DNA of 64,000 bases from Siderastrea siderea (Eukaryota; Cnidaria; Anthozoa; Scleractinia; Rhizangiidae). The translations under genes were made by a program, and so were the position numbers. Below the pieces are notes generated by a model. That model did not search any database. It had not been told where the DNA came from and worked only from the letters and a program-made list of their open reading frames with translations. The stretch lies in assembly GCA_964030785.1 (NCBI GenBank), contig OZ034971.1:15507400-15571399 (forward strand), written 5' to 3'. Every line of letters begins with the position of its first letter. Positions within the stretch are counted from its first letter, which is position 1. Positions 12,001-24,400 of the stretch are shown here, in pieces.

Positions 12001-15000
12001 CCAGTCACAGCCTGTACAATGCCACAGCGGGAAACAATGAAAATAAGTTTTCAACATGTTGATGCGTGTAGGCCAGTGGTGAGTCCATTCGGGGAGCTGA
12101 CGGATACCAAGAGACCATTAGCATCTACAGTGGCAGTGATAGGAGAGGCAGATAAAACAGAGAAGATACTCCCTACTAAACAGCCTGTACTGCAGTTAAT
12201 GGCGCAGCAAGTGTTGCAACATCCTGTGCAAACAGTGAGTTTGAATTCTGGATTTCAAGATTTACAATCAGTAAGGCAACAACCCGTTGCACAAACAATA
12301 CAGCAAACAACAAAAGAAGTCATGCTCACTTGTGCACCAGTTCCGCCTACCCAACATCCCCTAATAAATTTATCTTGTATGGAATCAAAACGAACTGAAG
12401 AAGCATCAATTACTTCTACGATAAGAGCATGCGCGGCCCGATGGATTAGACGTATTTTGATTGAGCTCCGGCGATATGTCGTTTTACTAGCTAATTTCGT
12501 CAACATCGTTAGGCTAGTATAAAGCAAAAGTTTAATAAGCTTAAGCACAAGGTCAATGAGCTTAAAGAAACCAAGCGAAAAGCGGTTTCGCGTTCCAAGC
12601 AGCGAAGACGAAGAAGTGATGCACGCGGGTGACGAAGCGGGCGACGCCATGATGCTGAAGTCCATCCTAGAGAAACTAGAGAAGCTCGACTTGCTGGAGC
12701 AAATACACGAGAGGCTAAAGAAAATTGAAAGTGAATCTAAAGAACTTAAAGATACAGTCGCCCAAATCGAAAGCGGCTTAAATTCTATCACGAAAGATGT
12801 TGAAGAAGTAAAGATAGCCACGGAACAGAAAGCCGATAAAAGCAGAGTCGAAGCGCTAGAAAAGGAGGTTGAAGACCTTCGAAACAGGTCACGGAGGAAC
12901 AACCTGGTGTTTTACAATATACCAGAGAAGGCCGAAGGAGAGGACTGCATAAGCTTTATTCAGAATTTTATATCAACGCACATGGGTTTGGAAACGCTCT
13001 GCGGGGAGCTAGAAATCGAGCGTGCTCACCGAACACCAACGAAGCCACGGAGCGATATTGATGGTAAACAAAGACCGAGACCGATACATGTGGCCTTCTT
13101 GCGCTACTCGGATAAAATGAAAGTGTTCTCGAATGCTGCTGCAAGACTAAAAGACAACCCATTCGGCGAGAAGCTAATCGGCATAAGCGAAGATTTCGGA
13201 AAGAAAACCCAAGAAGAACGAAAAGCGATCGCCCCAGTAAGGAAATATTTACAGAAGAAGCTAGGTGCGGGCTCCAAAGTCTTCATCGCGTATCCAGCTA
13301 TCTTGAAATGCGTTGACAGCAACGGAAGAGCGAAAGTCATCTCTGAGAAAGAGCAAAAAAGATTGAAAGAAGAAATGGAGAAAGATAAAGAATCCACACA
13401 CAAGTAGGAACGTGATACCTGCAAACTAAAGTCTGCGATAAACTTGAAGGACTAGAAGCTGACGAAATGCAAAAAGATAAAGAACAGAAGTCTATTGTTT
13501 TGTCGGAGCTCAACAGAAGCTCAATATTCATCCCGAAGTTGTTGGAACTCCGAACGGCAACGTCTACGAGTAGTTCACACCTCGTTGGAGGTAAACTGTT
13601 AGTAGTTTCTGTAGTTTATGTTTGTATGTTTTGTTAGCGATACACATGGCAAGCAAATTTTGCGATCTAGGCTTTCCAATATAAGATGACCAATTTATCG
13701 TTTGTAAAATGCACAAATTAAGTTTTGTTTCACTTAATGTAAGAGGTCTAAACGCTTCTAGAAAGAGAAGAGCTATTTTTAGACAATTACATAATAGGAG
13801 AGCCTCCGTCATTTTTCTGCAGGAGACTTATAGCTCCCCCGATCAAGAAAAAATCTGGAGTAATGAATGGGGTTCCAAAATTTATTTTAGTCATGGAAGT
13901 AAACATAGCAAAGGTGTCGCTATTCTTTTCAATCCCAAATTACACGTTTCAGCTGAAACTATATTACAGAGTAAAGACGGCAGAATACTAATTCTCAAAG
14001 TCGTTATTGAAGATCTCACGTTTTTATGCACAAATGTTTACGCACCGAATGATACCCAGGCACAGATTAAATTTTTCAGCAAATTAAAAGAGCATTTGGA
14101 GCGGTTGCACAGCGAAAACAACATTATTATGGGAGGTGATTTCAATTGCCCTCTATCCGAGAATGACAAAGAGGGAGGCCGTGACACATCTTTCAAAAAA
14201 AATGTAATTGAAGAGATCAAGAATTTGATTAGTCTTCTAAATTTAGAGGACGTGTGGAGATCATTGCATCCAAAAGAAAAAGAATTCACTTGGCGAACTC
14301 GAGATTTGAAAATAAAATGCAGACTAGACTTATGGTTGATTACAAAAGATTTTATGCAAAAATCCCTCGTGCAGAGTTGCGAGATAAAATACGCACCGCA
14401 CTGCGACCACTCTTTAGTTACAATGGATATTCAAACTCGACTACAACACCCAAGGGGACCGGGTTTCTGGAAACTTAACAATTCACTTCTGGAAGACAAT
14501 GAATATACAGATAAATTATCCGAAAACATCCCATTGTTTATTAAAAAATATATACACGTCGAAGACAAAGGCCTTTTATGGGAAATGATAAAAATGGAAA
14601 TTAGGATGTTCACAACATACTATTCAAAACAAAAAGCCAAAAAACAGAAAAATTACGAGAAAATTCTTTTGCAAGAAGCCCAACGTTTACAAAAAACAAG
14701 CGGGAATCGCACAACGCCGGAAGCAATCAAGGAGTACGATATCATCAAGAATAAACTAGATAAACTATCTTTCGACCGCACTCGAGGAGCATGTATTCGC
14801 TCAAAAGCGCGTTGGCACGAGTTTGGAGAACGAAGTTCCAAATATTTTCTCAATCTTGAGAAGAGAAACTATGAAAATAAATGTATCACCAGTCTGACCA
14901 AAGATGACAATTCCACTATAACCGACCCGGAAGAAATCCTCGAGGAGCAAAGACGTTATTATGAAAATTTGTACTCGTCACTAAATCCACAAGTTGAGGA

Positions 15001-18000
15001 TCCTAAGTTCAACTTATTTTTTGAGAACGAGAGTATTAAAAAGCTAGACGAACACCAAAAAGAATTGTGTGAGGGTTTATTAACAGAAAACGAATGTAAG
15101 AATGCTTTAAAAAGTTTCCACAAAGACAAAACACCTGGTACAGACGGTCTGACTGCAGAATTTTACACTTTTTTTTGGAACTCGTTGGGTAAAATTATGG
15201 TAGATAGCTTCAATTACGCATTTCGAAAAGGCGAGTTATCCATATCACAGAGACAAGGAATTATACGCCTAATTCCCAAGAAAGATAAAAATCTATCGTA
15301 CCTAAAAAACTGGAGACCCATATCGCTTCTAAACACTGATTACAAGATCGCCACAAAAGCCTTAGCAATGCGTTTAAAAAAGGTCCTGCCAAATATTATT
15401 AATAATGCACAAACTGGATATTTACCAGGCAGATTCATTGAGGAAAATATTCGGCTCATATCGGACATTCTCCATTACACGGCAGATCAAAATTTAGAAG
15501 GTATCGCTCTGTTCATAGATTTCGAAAAGGCTTTCGACAGCTTAGAGTGGGAGTATCTAGACAAAGCCTTAGATGCCTTTAATTTCGGACTCGATTTCAA
15601 GGTGTGGATTAGAACACTTTACAACAATATCTCCAGCTGTACGATAAACAATGGTTACGCTTCCAAACCCTTTACACTCAAGAGAGGAGTTAGGCAAGGC
15701 TGTCCGTTATCCGGTCTCCTTTTCATACTGGCTGCTGAAGCATTATCTTGCGCGATAAGGTCTCGCTCTGATATAAGAGGGATCCTAGTTGCTAACAAAG
15801 AAATCAAATTATCACAGTATGCTGATGACACAACCGCCTTCTGTAAAGACGAGGCTTCCCTTGAGAAGCTGCTCGAGGTGCTTAACTTGTTTGAGGAATG
15901 CAGTGGACTTAAACTCAATTCTTCTAAAACAGAAGCTTTATGGTTGGGGAAAAACGTGCAAAATAAGGATACGCCATTTGAGTTTATGTGGCCACAAAGG
16001 CCAATAGTAGCTTTAGGAACCGCTTTCTCGTATAAGCTTAATTTGTGCGACCAAGTAAATTTTGTAGACAAGCTAATCAAAGTTAAGAAGTTATTTAATT
16101 TATGGTCACAAAGGGATTTATCCCTGTATGGAAAAATAACAATAGCTAAAACGTTAGGTTTATCCAAACTCATTTCTTCTAGCGCCTGTCTTCACACCCC
16201 ACCTTATGTTATTGACGCCGTTAACAAATTGATAGCAGACTTCGTTTGGAACGGTAAGAAACCGAAAATAAAAAGAGACACGCTTATCGGAGCAAAAGAA
16301 AAAGGAGGTTTAGATTTGCCAGAATATGAAATAATCACAAAATCATTACTATGTGCCTGGGTAAAGAGAATGCAAGATGGTGCAAATGAGGATTGGATGA
16401 TAATTCCATCCTGGTATCTGAAAAATGTTGGAGGCCCTCTCATTTTCGACTGTAGCTATGATCTAAGTCTTTTAGAACTAAAAAATATACCAGCTTTCTA
16501 CATTGACATCTTAAAAACTTGGGCAGAAGTTCATGATGTTAAATCCGCCCCTTTAGATAAACATGACATTAGGGAAGCCATTATTTGGAATAATAAAAAT
16601 ATAACCATAGCAGGCAAATCTGTATACTGGGAAAACTGGCACGTTGCTGGAATTCTTAGAATCAAAGATTTATTAGAAGAAGACGGCAAATTCCTCTCAT
16701 ACGGCAATTTTCTTAGAAAATTCGGCCTTGCTACGCCATTTACCAACCTCTGGGGTTTAATAGCAGCAATACCATTAGGGTGGAAGCGTGAATTACAATC
16801 TACTAATGGTGAGAATCGACAGGAAAGAAAATCGACTTTTCTTCCTGGTCAAATACTCACCAGTAAAAGTGCCCGGAATATTCTTATTCAAAAGAAATTT
16901 AAAGAACCTTTAGCTAGTTCTAGGCTACAAAGGTTAGGTGTAGAAGAGATGAAGATTAGCGCAATTTATAAACTACCATTTAGAATAACACGGGAAACGA
17001 AACTAAGTATATTTCAGTTTAAGATAATTCATAATATTTTACCGTGCAGAAACCTCCTATATAAAATGAACATATCAGAATCTCCCCTTTGCGAATTTTG
17101 TAACGAATTAGAAACACTGTCGCACATGCTAGTTAACTGCTCCCGTATACGCGACTTTTGGAATTCTGTCTTATTTCGGTGGAATAGTCAAAATGACGAC
17201 AATTACAATTTTGATGAATTAGGAATAATGTATGGCTATAATCCCGGAAGTTCTGGCTCCTATATCTTTAATTATTATATACTACTTAGCAAAAGACATG
17301 TCTTTCTACAAAAATATGAGCACAAATTACCTAATCTCCTTCTCTTTCTTGAGTTAGTAAAAGGAAAAATGTTAATTCAAAGAACAATCGCACATGCGAA
17401 AGGACAAAAAGAAAATTTTTTGAATTTATGGAAGCCTTTACTGACAATAATTTAGTTACAATAGTTATGTAAAAGGTGTATCGCAGTGTTGCCTCTGTAT
17501 TTTTTATTCATTTATCCTTTGTATTTTTCTTTTCGTGTATTGTTAAGTGTATTGTGTTGAAAAGTAAAAATGAAATAAAAAAATGATAAAAAAAATAAAA
17601 AAAATAAATTACTTCCACGGTAAGAGTGCAAGAGGCCACGTCCAAATCAAGTAATCAGCTGACCATGGAACAGCTCCAACTTTTGCCGACTATAGATCCT
17701 TCCTGTTATTATACTGATGACTCTGATTCCGAATCAGATTACGACTCAGATGATGAATACGAGTTGGCCTTTGAAACCATTGAGAAGTTCTCAGAGCTAG
17801 AAAGTTCGCCGGAACACGCTCAACTGATAACGAAGTTACTGGTGGAAAAGGAATCTACTCAATTGCACAATGATGCGGATTCCGAATCAGATGATGATAA
17901 CTATGGCGTTAAATACGAACTGTCTCAGCTGCTTCACTCCCAAACTAATGAGAAGTTCTCAGAATTGGAAGACATCTTGGAGATTTCCCCAGAGCACGTT

Positions 18001-18403
18001 GAACGTATGGCAAAATTGTTGGCGGAAAAGGAGTCGTCTTGCCAACAATGCCACATGTGACTTTGTACAGAGCTGAAGAAGTTGTTGAACATTTTCCATC
18101 AGAATGACAAATATTGCAAAACTATGTTAATTTTACCGTCACTTGTGTATCACCCATAAATGTAATAACAACCGTAAATGTAATACTCACCATAAGTATA
18201 GGTAATCATACGGTTTCGAGTTCAATTTGGAATTAATTTGCACGAGTGAGTTTTTCAAAAAGCTGAAATTGCACGAGCCGCTTCGGCTGATGAAGATCAG
18301 CTGATAATGCTACGAACTCAAAGCGGTTCGTTTAATAATCATAATCCAGAATATCGATGTGTAATTTGCACTGGTGTTACACTTTTTGCACTGGTGTTAC
18401 AAC

Positions 18404-18434
<31 letters not shown>

Positions 18435-21400
18435 GAGTAATTTTTTCATGTATATTATTAATGTAATAAAAATCAACCACAAGTGTAATACTCACCACAA
18501 ATGTGATAACGATCAACCATAAATGTAATAAATGACTAACCATAAATGTAATAATTTTTAACCATAAATGTAATAATCCGACTCACAATAAATGTAATAA
18601 ATTTTAACCATAAATGTAATAAACAGCATACCGATGGCTATTAGGATATTTCAAGTTCACAATCCTTTCTGTCAAGGACTTTCTTTCAATAATTATGTAA
18701 CATTATTTATTAATTACCGAAGCAAGTTACTCGTTTTGAGAAAATAAAAGTAGAATGTTGATTCACTATTCCCTTTCTGGTATGCCACGCAAGTAAACTG
18801 TAGCTGTGGCGTTAATAAAATATATTGATGTGTACAATCAAAAGAGGTTAAATTATCTTCTCTTGGTTATTATTAAAGTTAAAGGTTTCAACTTTGACAA
18901 ATCAATGGTTACTGTTGAACTTTTTGTTGCCAAATAAGCGATTTTAATTTATTGCAATTTAAACAAATGCTGGCGAAAAAGGCGAAATTCAATTTGAACA
19001 TGCCACATGCAGAAATTATACATAGGGAGTGTAGTTTGGTCGTGCAAAACTTGCATTCTTTAGTACTCTTTAAAACAGAGCAGTTACATTATTCAGTGTA
19101 TTAACTACGGTAGCAAAAGTTTTGGACTTCATATTTCTACCGCCTTCGCCACTGAGATTTTCCTACAAACATTAGCCGGAGATGGTTCTTCTTGGCCTGT
19201 AGTGGGCTATGGAAAAGCTGTGCGCAGCAGTGAGGGTTATGGAAATCATGACTGAAATTTTGGCAGAATATTTACATTGCAAAATATGAGGAAGTACGTG
19301 GCCTTTGAGCGACTGGAAGTCAAGAAGAAGCGCGAGTGTACATATAACACGTGCAAAACTCTGCTGTATTTTGCTTATAAGATATAAGGGAAACAGGTTA
19401 ATTGTTGGTCTGTTATACTATATTTATGAAGTGCCTACCAAGGGTAAGGATTTAAACACAGGGGCGTGCTGATCATTTAGCTGTGGCCTTACAAATATGG
19501 AGACAGAATTGAGACTGAAACAGAAAAGAACACGGATTGGAAAGTCCTAAAAAGTCGCCTACGTGCATACCGACAGAGAGCTATCTAAGCTACACGTAAG
19601 CCCAGTGCAGTGAAGAGAACTTGCTTACTTACGATGCCCGAAATCCTTGGGAATGTGTTTTTTTTTTTGTCACAAAGTAGTTTTCGAGAGTATTACTCTC
19701 AAGCTACCCACTTAAAACAGTTCTAAATCCCATTTACTGTTAGATGCCATTTCGTGGTCTTTCATTGCATTTATGGTTAAAATTTATTACATTTATGGTA
19801 AGTCGGATTATTACGTTTATGGTTAAAATATTATTAAATTTATGGTTAGTCATTTATGACATTTATGGTTGATCGTTATCACATTTATGGTCGGTAGTAC
19901 ATTTTTGGGTGATTTTTATTACATTTATGGTGGGTATTGCATTTGTGGTTGTTATTACATTCATCGGTGATACAACTTGTTTTAGCAAGGAAGAATGAGA
20001 TGGTGACTCTTAGTATTTAACTCTCAAATACCGTCTCAGTGGAAGAGAGTTTAAATGTCGTATAAATATAAAGTATAGCTTTCAAGCATTTAACCATATC
20101 CTTACTTGATGTAAGAGCGACATGAGCATACGCACAAGAAAAACGGACGTGTTCGTTCTCCTGTGCTTCTGCTCAACATGTCGCGCTTATGACAAGGAGG
20201 ACATGAATGATAAATGGAACCATAAGAAAAAGCAGAAAAAGGAAGTACTCATCCGTATTTAATTCATTCTTACGTCGATTGCTGTCCACGTTGGGCTTGT
20301 GCTTGTGCTTATGTGCCTGCATTTTGTTGTCCAATACGATCGCCTTTGATTTATTTTCCTGTAGAAAGTTTCAATCAAGGCTCGTCTTCACTCGCGACAT
20401 TAAACGCCTAAGCACAAACTTAAGCCATGATGTACTGACAGTGGAGCCGGATGTATTAAAGCATATGAAGTATAAGTGCAGTGTGTTGTGTGTGTGGGTG
20501 TGCTTATGCGTTTGTCACGTCGCGCAAATGTTAAAAGAGCACATGCATGAACAGAAAGAAAAAGCACATTGATCTGCTTATACCTATATGTGCTTTCGCT
20601 AATGAAAACCAATCTTTAAAATATTATATGGTGCTGTTATGGAGAAGTTGGTAATGAGCTAATCCAGCGTTGTCTATGACACTCTGGTAATTTTCCTGAC
20701 AAAAAGAACAAACAAACAAATAGGGAAAAAAATCCACTGATTATATTTTACATTTTTATTTCCTCCCAAAATTGAAAGAACAATGACTAGTTTCTAGATA
20801 AAAACTAAACAACTACTGATTGTATTTGAAATTTTTATTTCCTGTCAAATTTGATATAAAGTATCAAAGATTAAGACTGTAAATGATGAAAAAGATTATT
20901 TTTAGATTTCCATGAAATGGAAACACAGAATCACAGTGTTACTCTTAAACAAAACTGTTTAGATTTGTGTTTTCATTAAATATCTTTTTCTTGCTTTTAT
21001 TATGGTCTTGGTTTCTCCCCCACCCCCCACCCCCCGACTCGTATAACCACCCACGTGACACGTATTGACCAATGGCACGGAAGAGACATTAGGGACCTTG
21101 ACCAACCAGGACGCTGACTTCCCTTAGGTCAGGGGCGGCTACCAGAAGTCCTGTTTTTCGTTTGACGCATTCTGACTACATCAGGTCAAGCCAAAGACGG
21201 CAAAACAACTTTTTTCTATCCATGGTGAGGAGGATACTTGCGCCAATATAAGTAACATAAGACTGCTTGGTGCTGGCTAGAACGACAGGGACCTTGACAT
21301 TTCGTACTAATACTTGATGGATCCATTAAGGCAAACAAATACAGTCGATCTTCCTCAATACGGACAGCAAAGGAAAAGAGCTGGTCGAGTGTCCGTATTA

Positions 21401-24400
21401 TGGAGATGTCCTTACTATAAAGGTATACCGTGTTTGAAGTTGGGTCCCTCTGCGGTCATGTGAACTTTCTTAGTAACAAGGAGACTGTACTATAGAGGTG
21501 TCCGTAAGGGGTGGCTTGACTGTACCTCATACTTGGGGAAGAGCGAAATGTAGCTGATGAAAAAAAAAGAAAAGAAAGCGAGCGAGCAGGAGAAAAGATA
21601 CAGAATCTAAGGGTGTGTCAATTAGGCAAGATTCGTGAGGCCATCTTGGCTTTACAGCGAAAGGCCGCAGTCGAACCACAGGTGGCCCAAACGGCCAGAA
21701 CCAAACCTCGTTTCGGTGGTAAAAAATAACCAGAAAGCCAGAAAGCTAGTCCTCCAAGAAAAACGCAAAGATAAATTAGTCTTGCCATTTGTACTTCAAT
21801 ATCAACTATCAGTACCCAATTTCAGACAGATTCTCATGAACAAATCTGGATTTGGATCCCTCTTCTTGTCACTCACTCAGGACCCAGAGTGCCCAAAGTG
21901 GCACATGGGGCTTCCGTAAGGGTCCTCCACTGCTGCCGATCCTCTGCCCATCGCCTAGCTGTATCAAGGCTGAGGCCACACTCCTTCAGCTCTCTCACCA
22001 TTGTCCTTCGCCAGGTCACCTCAAACCTGCCTCTTCTGCGCCTTCCTTGGGGCGTCCACCTTAATGCAACTCTTGGTAGTGAGTCTGTTTCCATCCGTAG
22101 GACATGGCCCAGCCATCTCCACCTTCTCTTTCTGACAACAACAGAGAGTGGTTCAAGATGTCAGCAGGTCTTTGTTGCTGATCCTGTTTGGCCAAAAGAT
22201 ACGCTTGATGCATCGAAGACATTTAGTTAGGAAGACATCAAGTTTCCTGGAAATTTCCCTGGTCGCCTTCCAGTATTCACTTCCGTACAATAGGACAGAT
22301 AGTACATTCCTCTTGAAAACTGTGATCTTGGTTCGCACATTAATAAGCTTGGTTGATTTCCACACTGGGTTAAGAGTCCCAAAGGCTTGGTTTCCCTTGG
22401 GTATTCTAACCGACACATCTTTTCCACTGTCGCCATCTGTAGAGACTCTGCTGCCCAGGTAGGTAAAACTCGTCCACTCCTCCAATTGTTGGTTATTGAT
22501 AGTCATCGATTGGTTGCTTTTGGTGTTCGACCTCATCAGCTTTGTCTTCCCAACATTCACTTTCATACCAATCTGACTTGCAAGTGAGGTAAGTTGGTCC
22601 ATCTTCTCTTGGTGTCACTATGGCGACTGGATAGCAGGCCAACGTCGTCTGCGAAATCCAGATCCTCAAGTACTGAATTGAGTGTCCACTGGATCCCTCT
22701 TCTTGTTCAACTGTTGTTCTCTTCATGAGCCAGTCCATGGCCAGAAGGAAGAGAAAGGAGGGGTAAGATACACCCTTGTTTGACCCCTGTCTGGACTCTA
22801 AAGCTGTCTGTCAAATGTTGTCCGTAGACCACTTTACACTGGAAATCTTTATACAGCATCATGAACAAATAGCATTTGATTAAAAACCAACTTATTTAAC
22901 GAAATCTTTAAGGGACCTCCAATAATGTCATACGGTCCTTGAAAGATATACTCGTGAGAGCAAAGTTATGAGAAACGCTAAAACACGAGCTTGGGAGTAG
23001 CGCAGGCCTGGCACCCCAATTTTACACATTTCAAGCGTACTGAAACATTTCAATTCACGCATTTCTCATCATGCCACCCAGCAGGGATCAAGAAAGGCCC
23101 CCTTATCAAAGGTGAAGCTTTACAACAGACTCTTCAGATTCCCCTTATGGAGAGAGGCTATCCACATGTCCTAGTAATTTTTGAAAACAGACATCAAGCT
23201 CTCCAACAAAACCGGCAGAAGAATGAAAAGATCCTGCTTTTTTGTCACACAGTGTCAATCGGCATGCCTGTGAAAAACTGGCACCAAATGGAAAATCAAA
23301 CTTGGCTGACAGATTTGCAGAGAACCTCCGATCATATCGTGTAAACTGGGAAGAAAGGCTAAAACAAACGCAAATGAGGCGTGATAAAACAACATTTTTT
23401 AAACAACATTTTAATGTTCTTTTATCACGCCTGCAACTGTTTTAATGTTGTTTTATAATGCTACAACTATTTTTCAAAACAGTTGCACCCATTGTTGTCA
23501 AGATTGGCCACAGTGAAAGAGGCCTAGAAACTAGGCAAATACTGCGCCATAAATTTGATTTGTCACTCGACAGAACTGCAATATCTCGCAGTGGTGAAAA
23601 TTATCATGCGATATTTCAATTTTATTGCGCGATAACTGCGAAAATAAATTGTAACTGGCATTTCCTCTGTTGGCCACCATAATTACGTCTTACTTGGTTT
23701 ATTGTTGTTGTTTATTCTCCTTCTTGGTTTCTAGTTCCAGAGTTCGTTTCATGTTGGAGATCATTTCCAATCTCCGCAACAACAACCTGAGGAAGATACC
23801 AGGCTACGATGCTTCAAAAATAGAGCATCTTAGAAAAGTCCTGCGCTCAGTCATTAGAGAATCAAGTAAGTTGTTTCATAAAAACAGCATTTTACCATGT
23901 TAGGTGAATTTTGGTAGCTTGTGCTGCTTACTCAACAAAGGTAGAAAGTCCTTCCCCCAGGCCGTAGCGCACTTAGTGCCTTACATTCCTCCTCTCGTTA
24001 CTTTCCACCCCTCTGCATTCTCCCTGATATACAACTGGGAATTGTTTGTACATGGAACCACCCAGTGAGTGAAAAATTAATAAACCTATTCATGCTTCCC
24101 CAGTATTCCAGTCTTGTTTCACGTCAATTTTAATGTAATATGTTTCAGGCCAGGCAGCCAGTATTCAGCTTAAAGTCTCATTAGAGGACTTACTGAAAAC
24201 AGAGACAAAAGGTGAGTTGTTACAGAGAGCGTGTTCAAATGTATGTATCCATTTTTTTTGGTTAGTTTGTTGTTGTTGTTGTTGTTGTTGTTGGTTTTGG
24301 CAAAACTCAAGCCCACTGCAATGTGCTACAAATTAGTGATCTGTTGGTGCTTGCAGTCTTCCTTGCAAAGGTCTGCTGTACAAACGGGAGTGCAGGCTAT

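Larger units (their letters stand above)
12428..17606 (+). mobile_element. Full-length L1-type non-LTR retrotransposon
   Basis: Organisation: short 5' leader (12428-12555), ORF1, a 301-bp spacer, ORF2, then a short 3' UTR and an A-rich tail (about 17566-17606) that includes AATAAA. It is flanked by a 20-bp duplication. The two-ORF layout, coiled-coil/RRM-like ORF1, AP-endonuclease, reverse transcriptase and C-terminal zinc knuckle place it in the L1 superfamily (Tx1/L1-like). Both ORFs are uninterrupted, so it may be mobile. Confidence 0.92.
8746..18060 (+). pseudogene. Large intronless gene of unknown function, split by a LINE insertion
   Basis: I do not recognise this protein. Codons 1-1227 run from ATG 8746 to 12426. 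The frame is then interrupted by an L1-type LINE (12428-17606) and resumes in phase at 17627, running to TGA at 18058-18060. The predicted pre-insertion product is about 1371 residues. Residues ~6-42 are strongly hydrophobic (signal anchor or membrane segment). Residues 160-335 hold three units of about 60 residues beginning NCEQKRNSG, NCNQRRSNG and RCKQAQNNG and ending near W.VYS. Residues 966-1045 hold 34-residue units around SLPSFL. The segment after the LINE is acidic (SDSESDYDSDDEYE) with two EKFSELE...SPEH units. The middle is Lys/Ser/Pro-rich and likely disordered. It lies in a NOM1 intron on the same strand. The lack of other stops implies coding constraint until recently. Confidence 0.8.

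Noticed and set aside
12361..12522. Treating the 1258-codon frame as a complete natural protein
   Set aside because: The last 31 residues lie past the target-site duplication, in LINE sequence, and the host frame continues at 17627.
17626..18060. A separate 144-residue gene starting at 17626
   Set aside because: The first codon is GTG and sits in the duplicated target site; phase and content fit the upstream host frame.
20207..20572. 121-codon ORF as a small membrane protein
   Set aside because: It overlaps hairpin-like repeat sequence and the apparent hydrophobic and Cys-rich parts come from repeated TGTGCTTATG-type motifs.
22991..23445. 117- and 67-codon frames (e.g. GKSNLADRFAENLRSYRVNW) as a gene
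   Set aside because: No start context, no family recognised and flanked by palindromic repeat sequence.
6364..23690. A Polinton/Maverick-type giant transposon spanning the NOM1 intron
   Set aside because: No DNA polymerase B, integrase, ATPase or capsid genes are present and no target duplication was found; only the inverted-repeat pair is reported.
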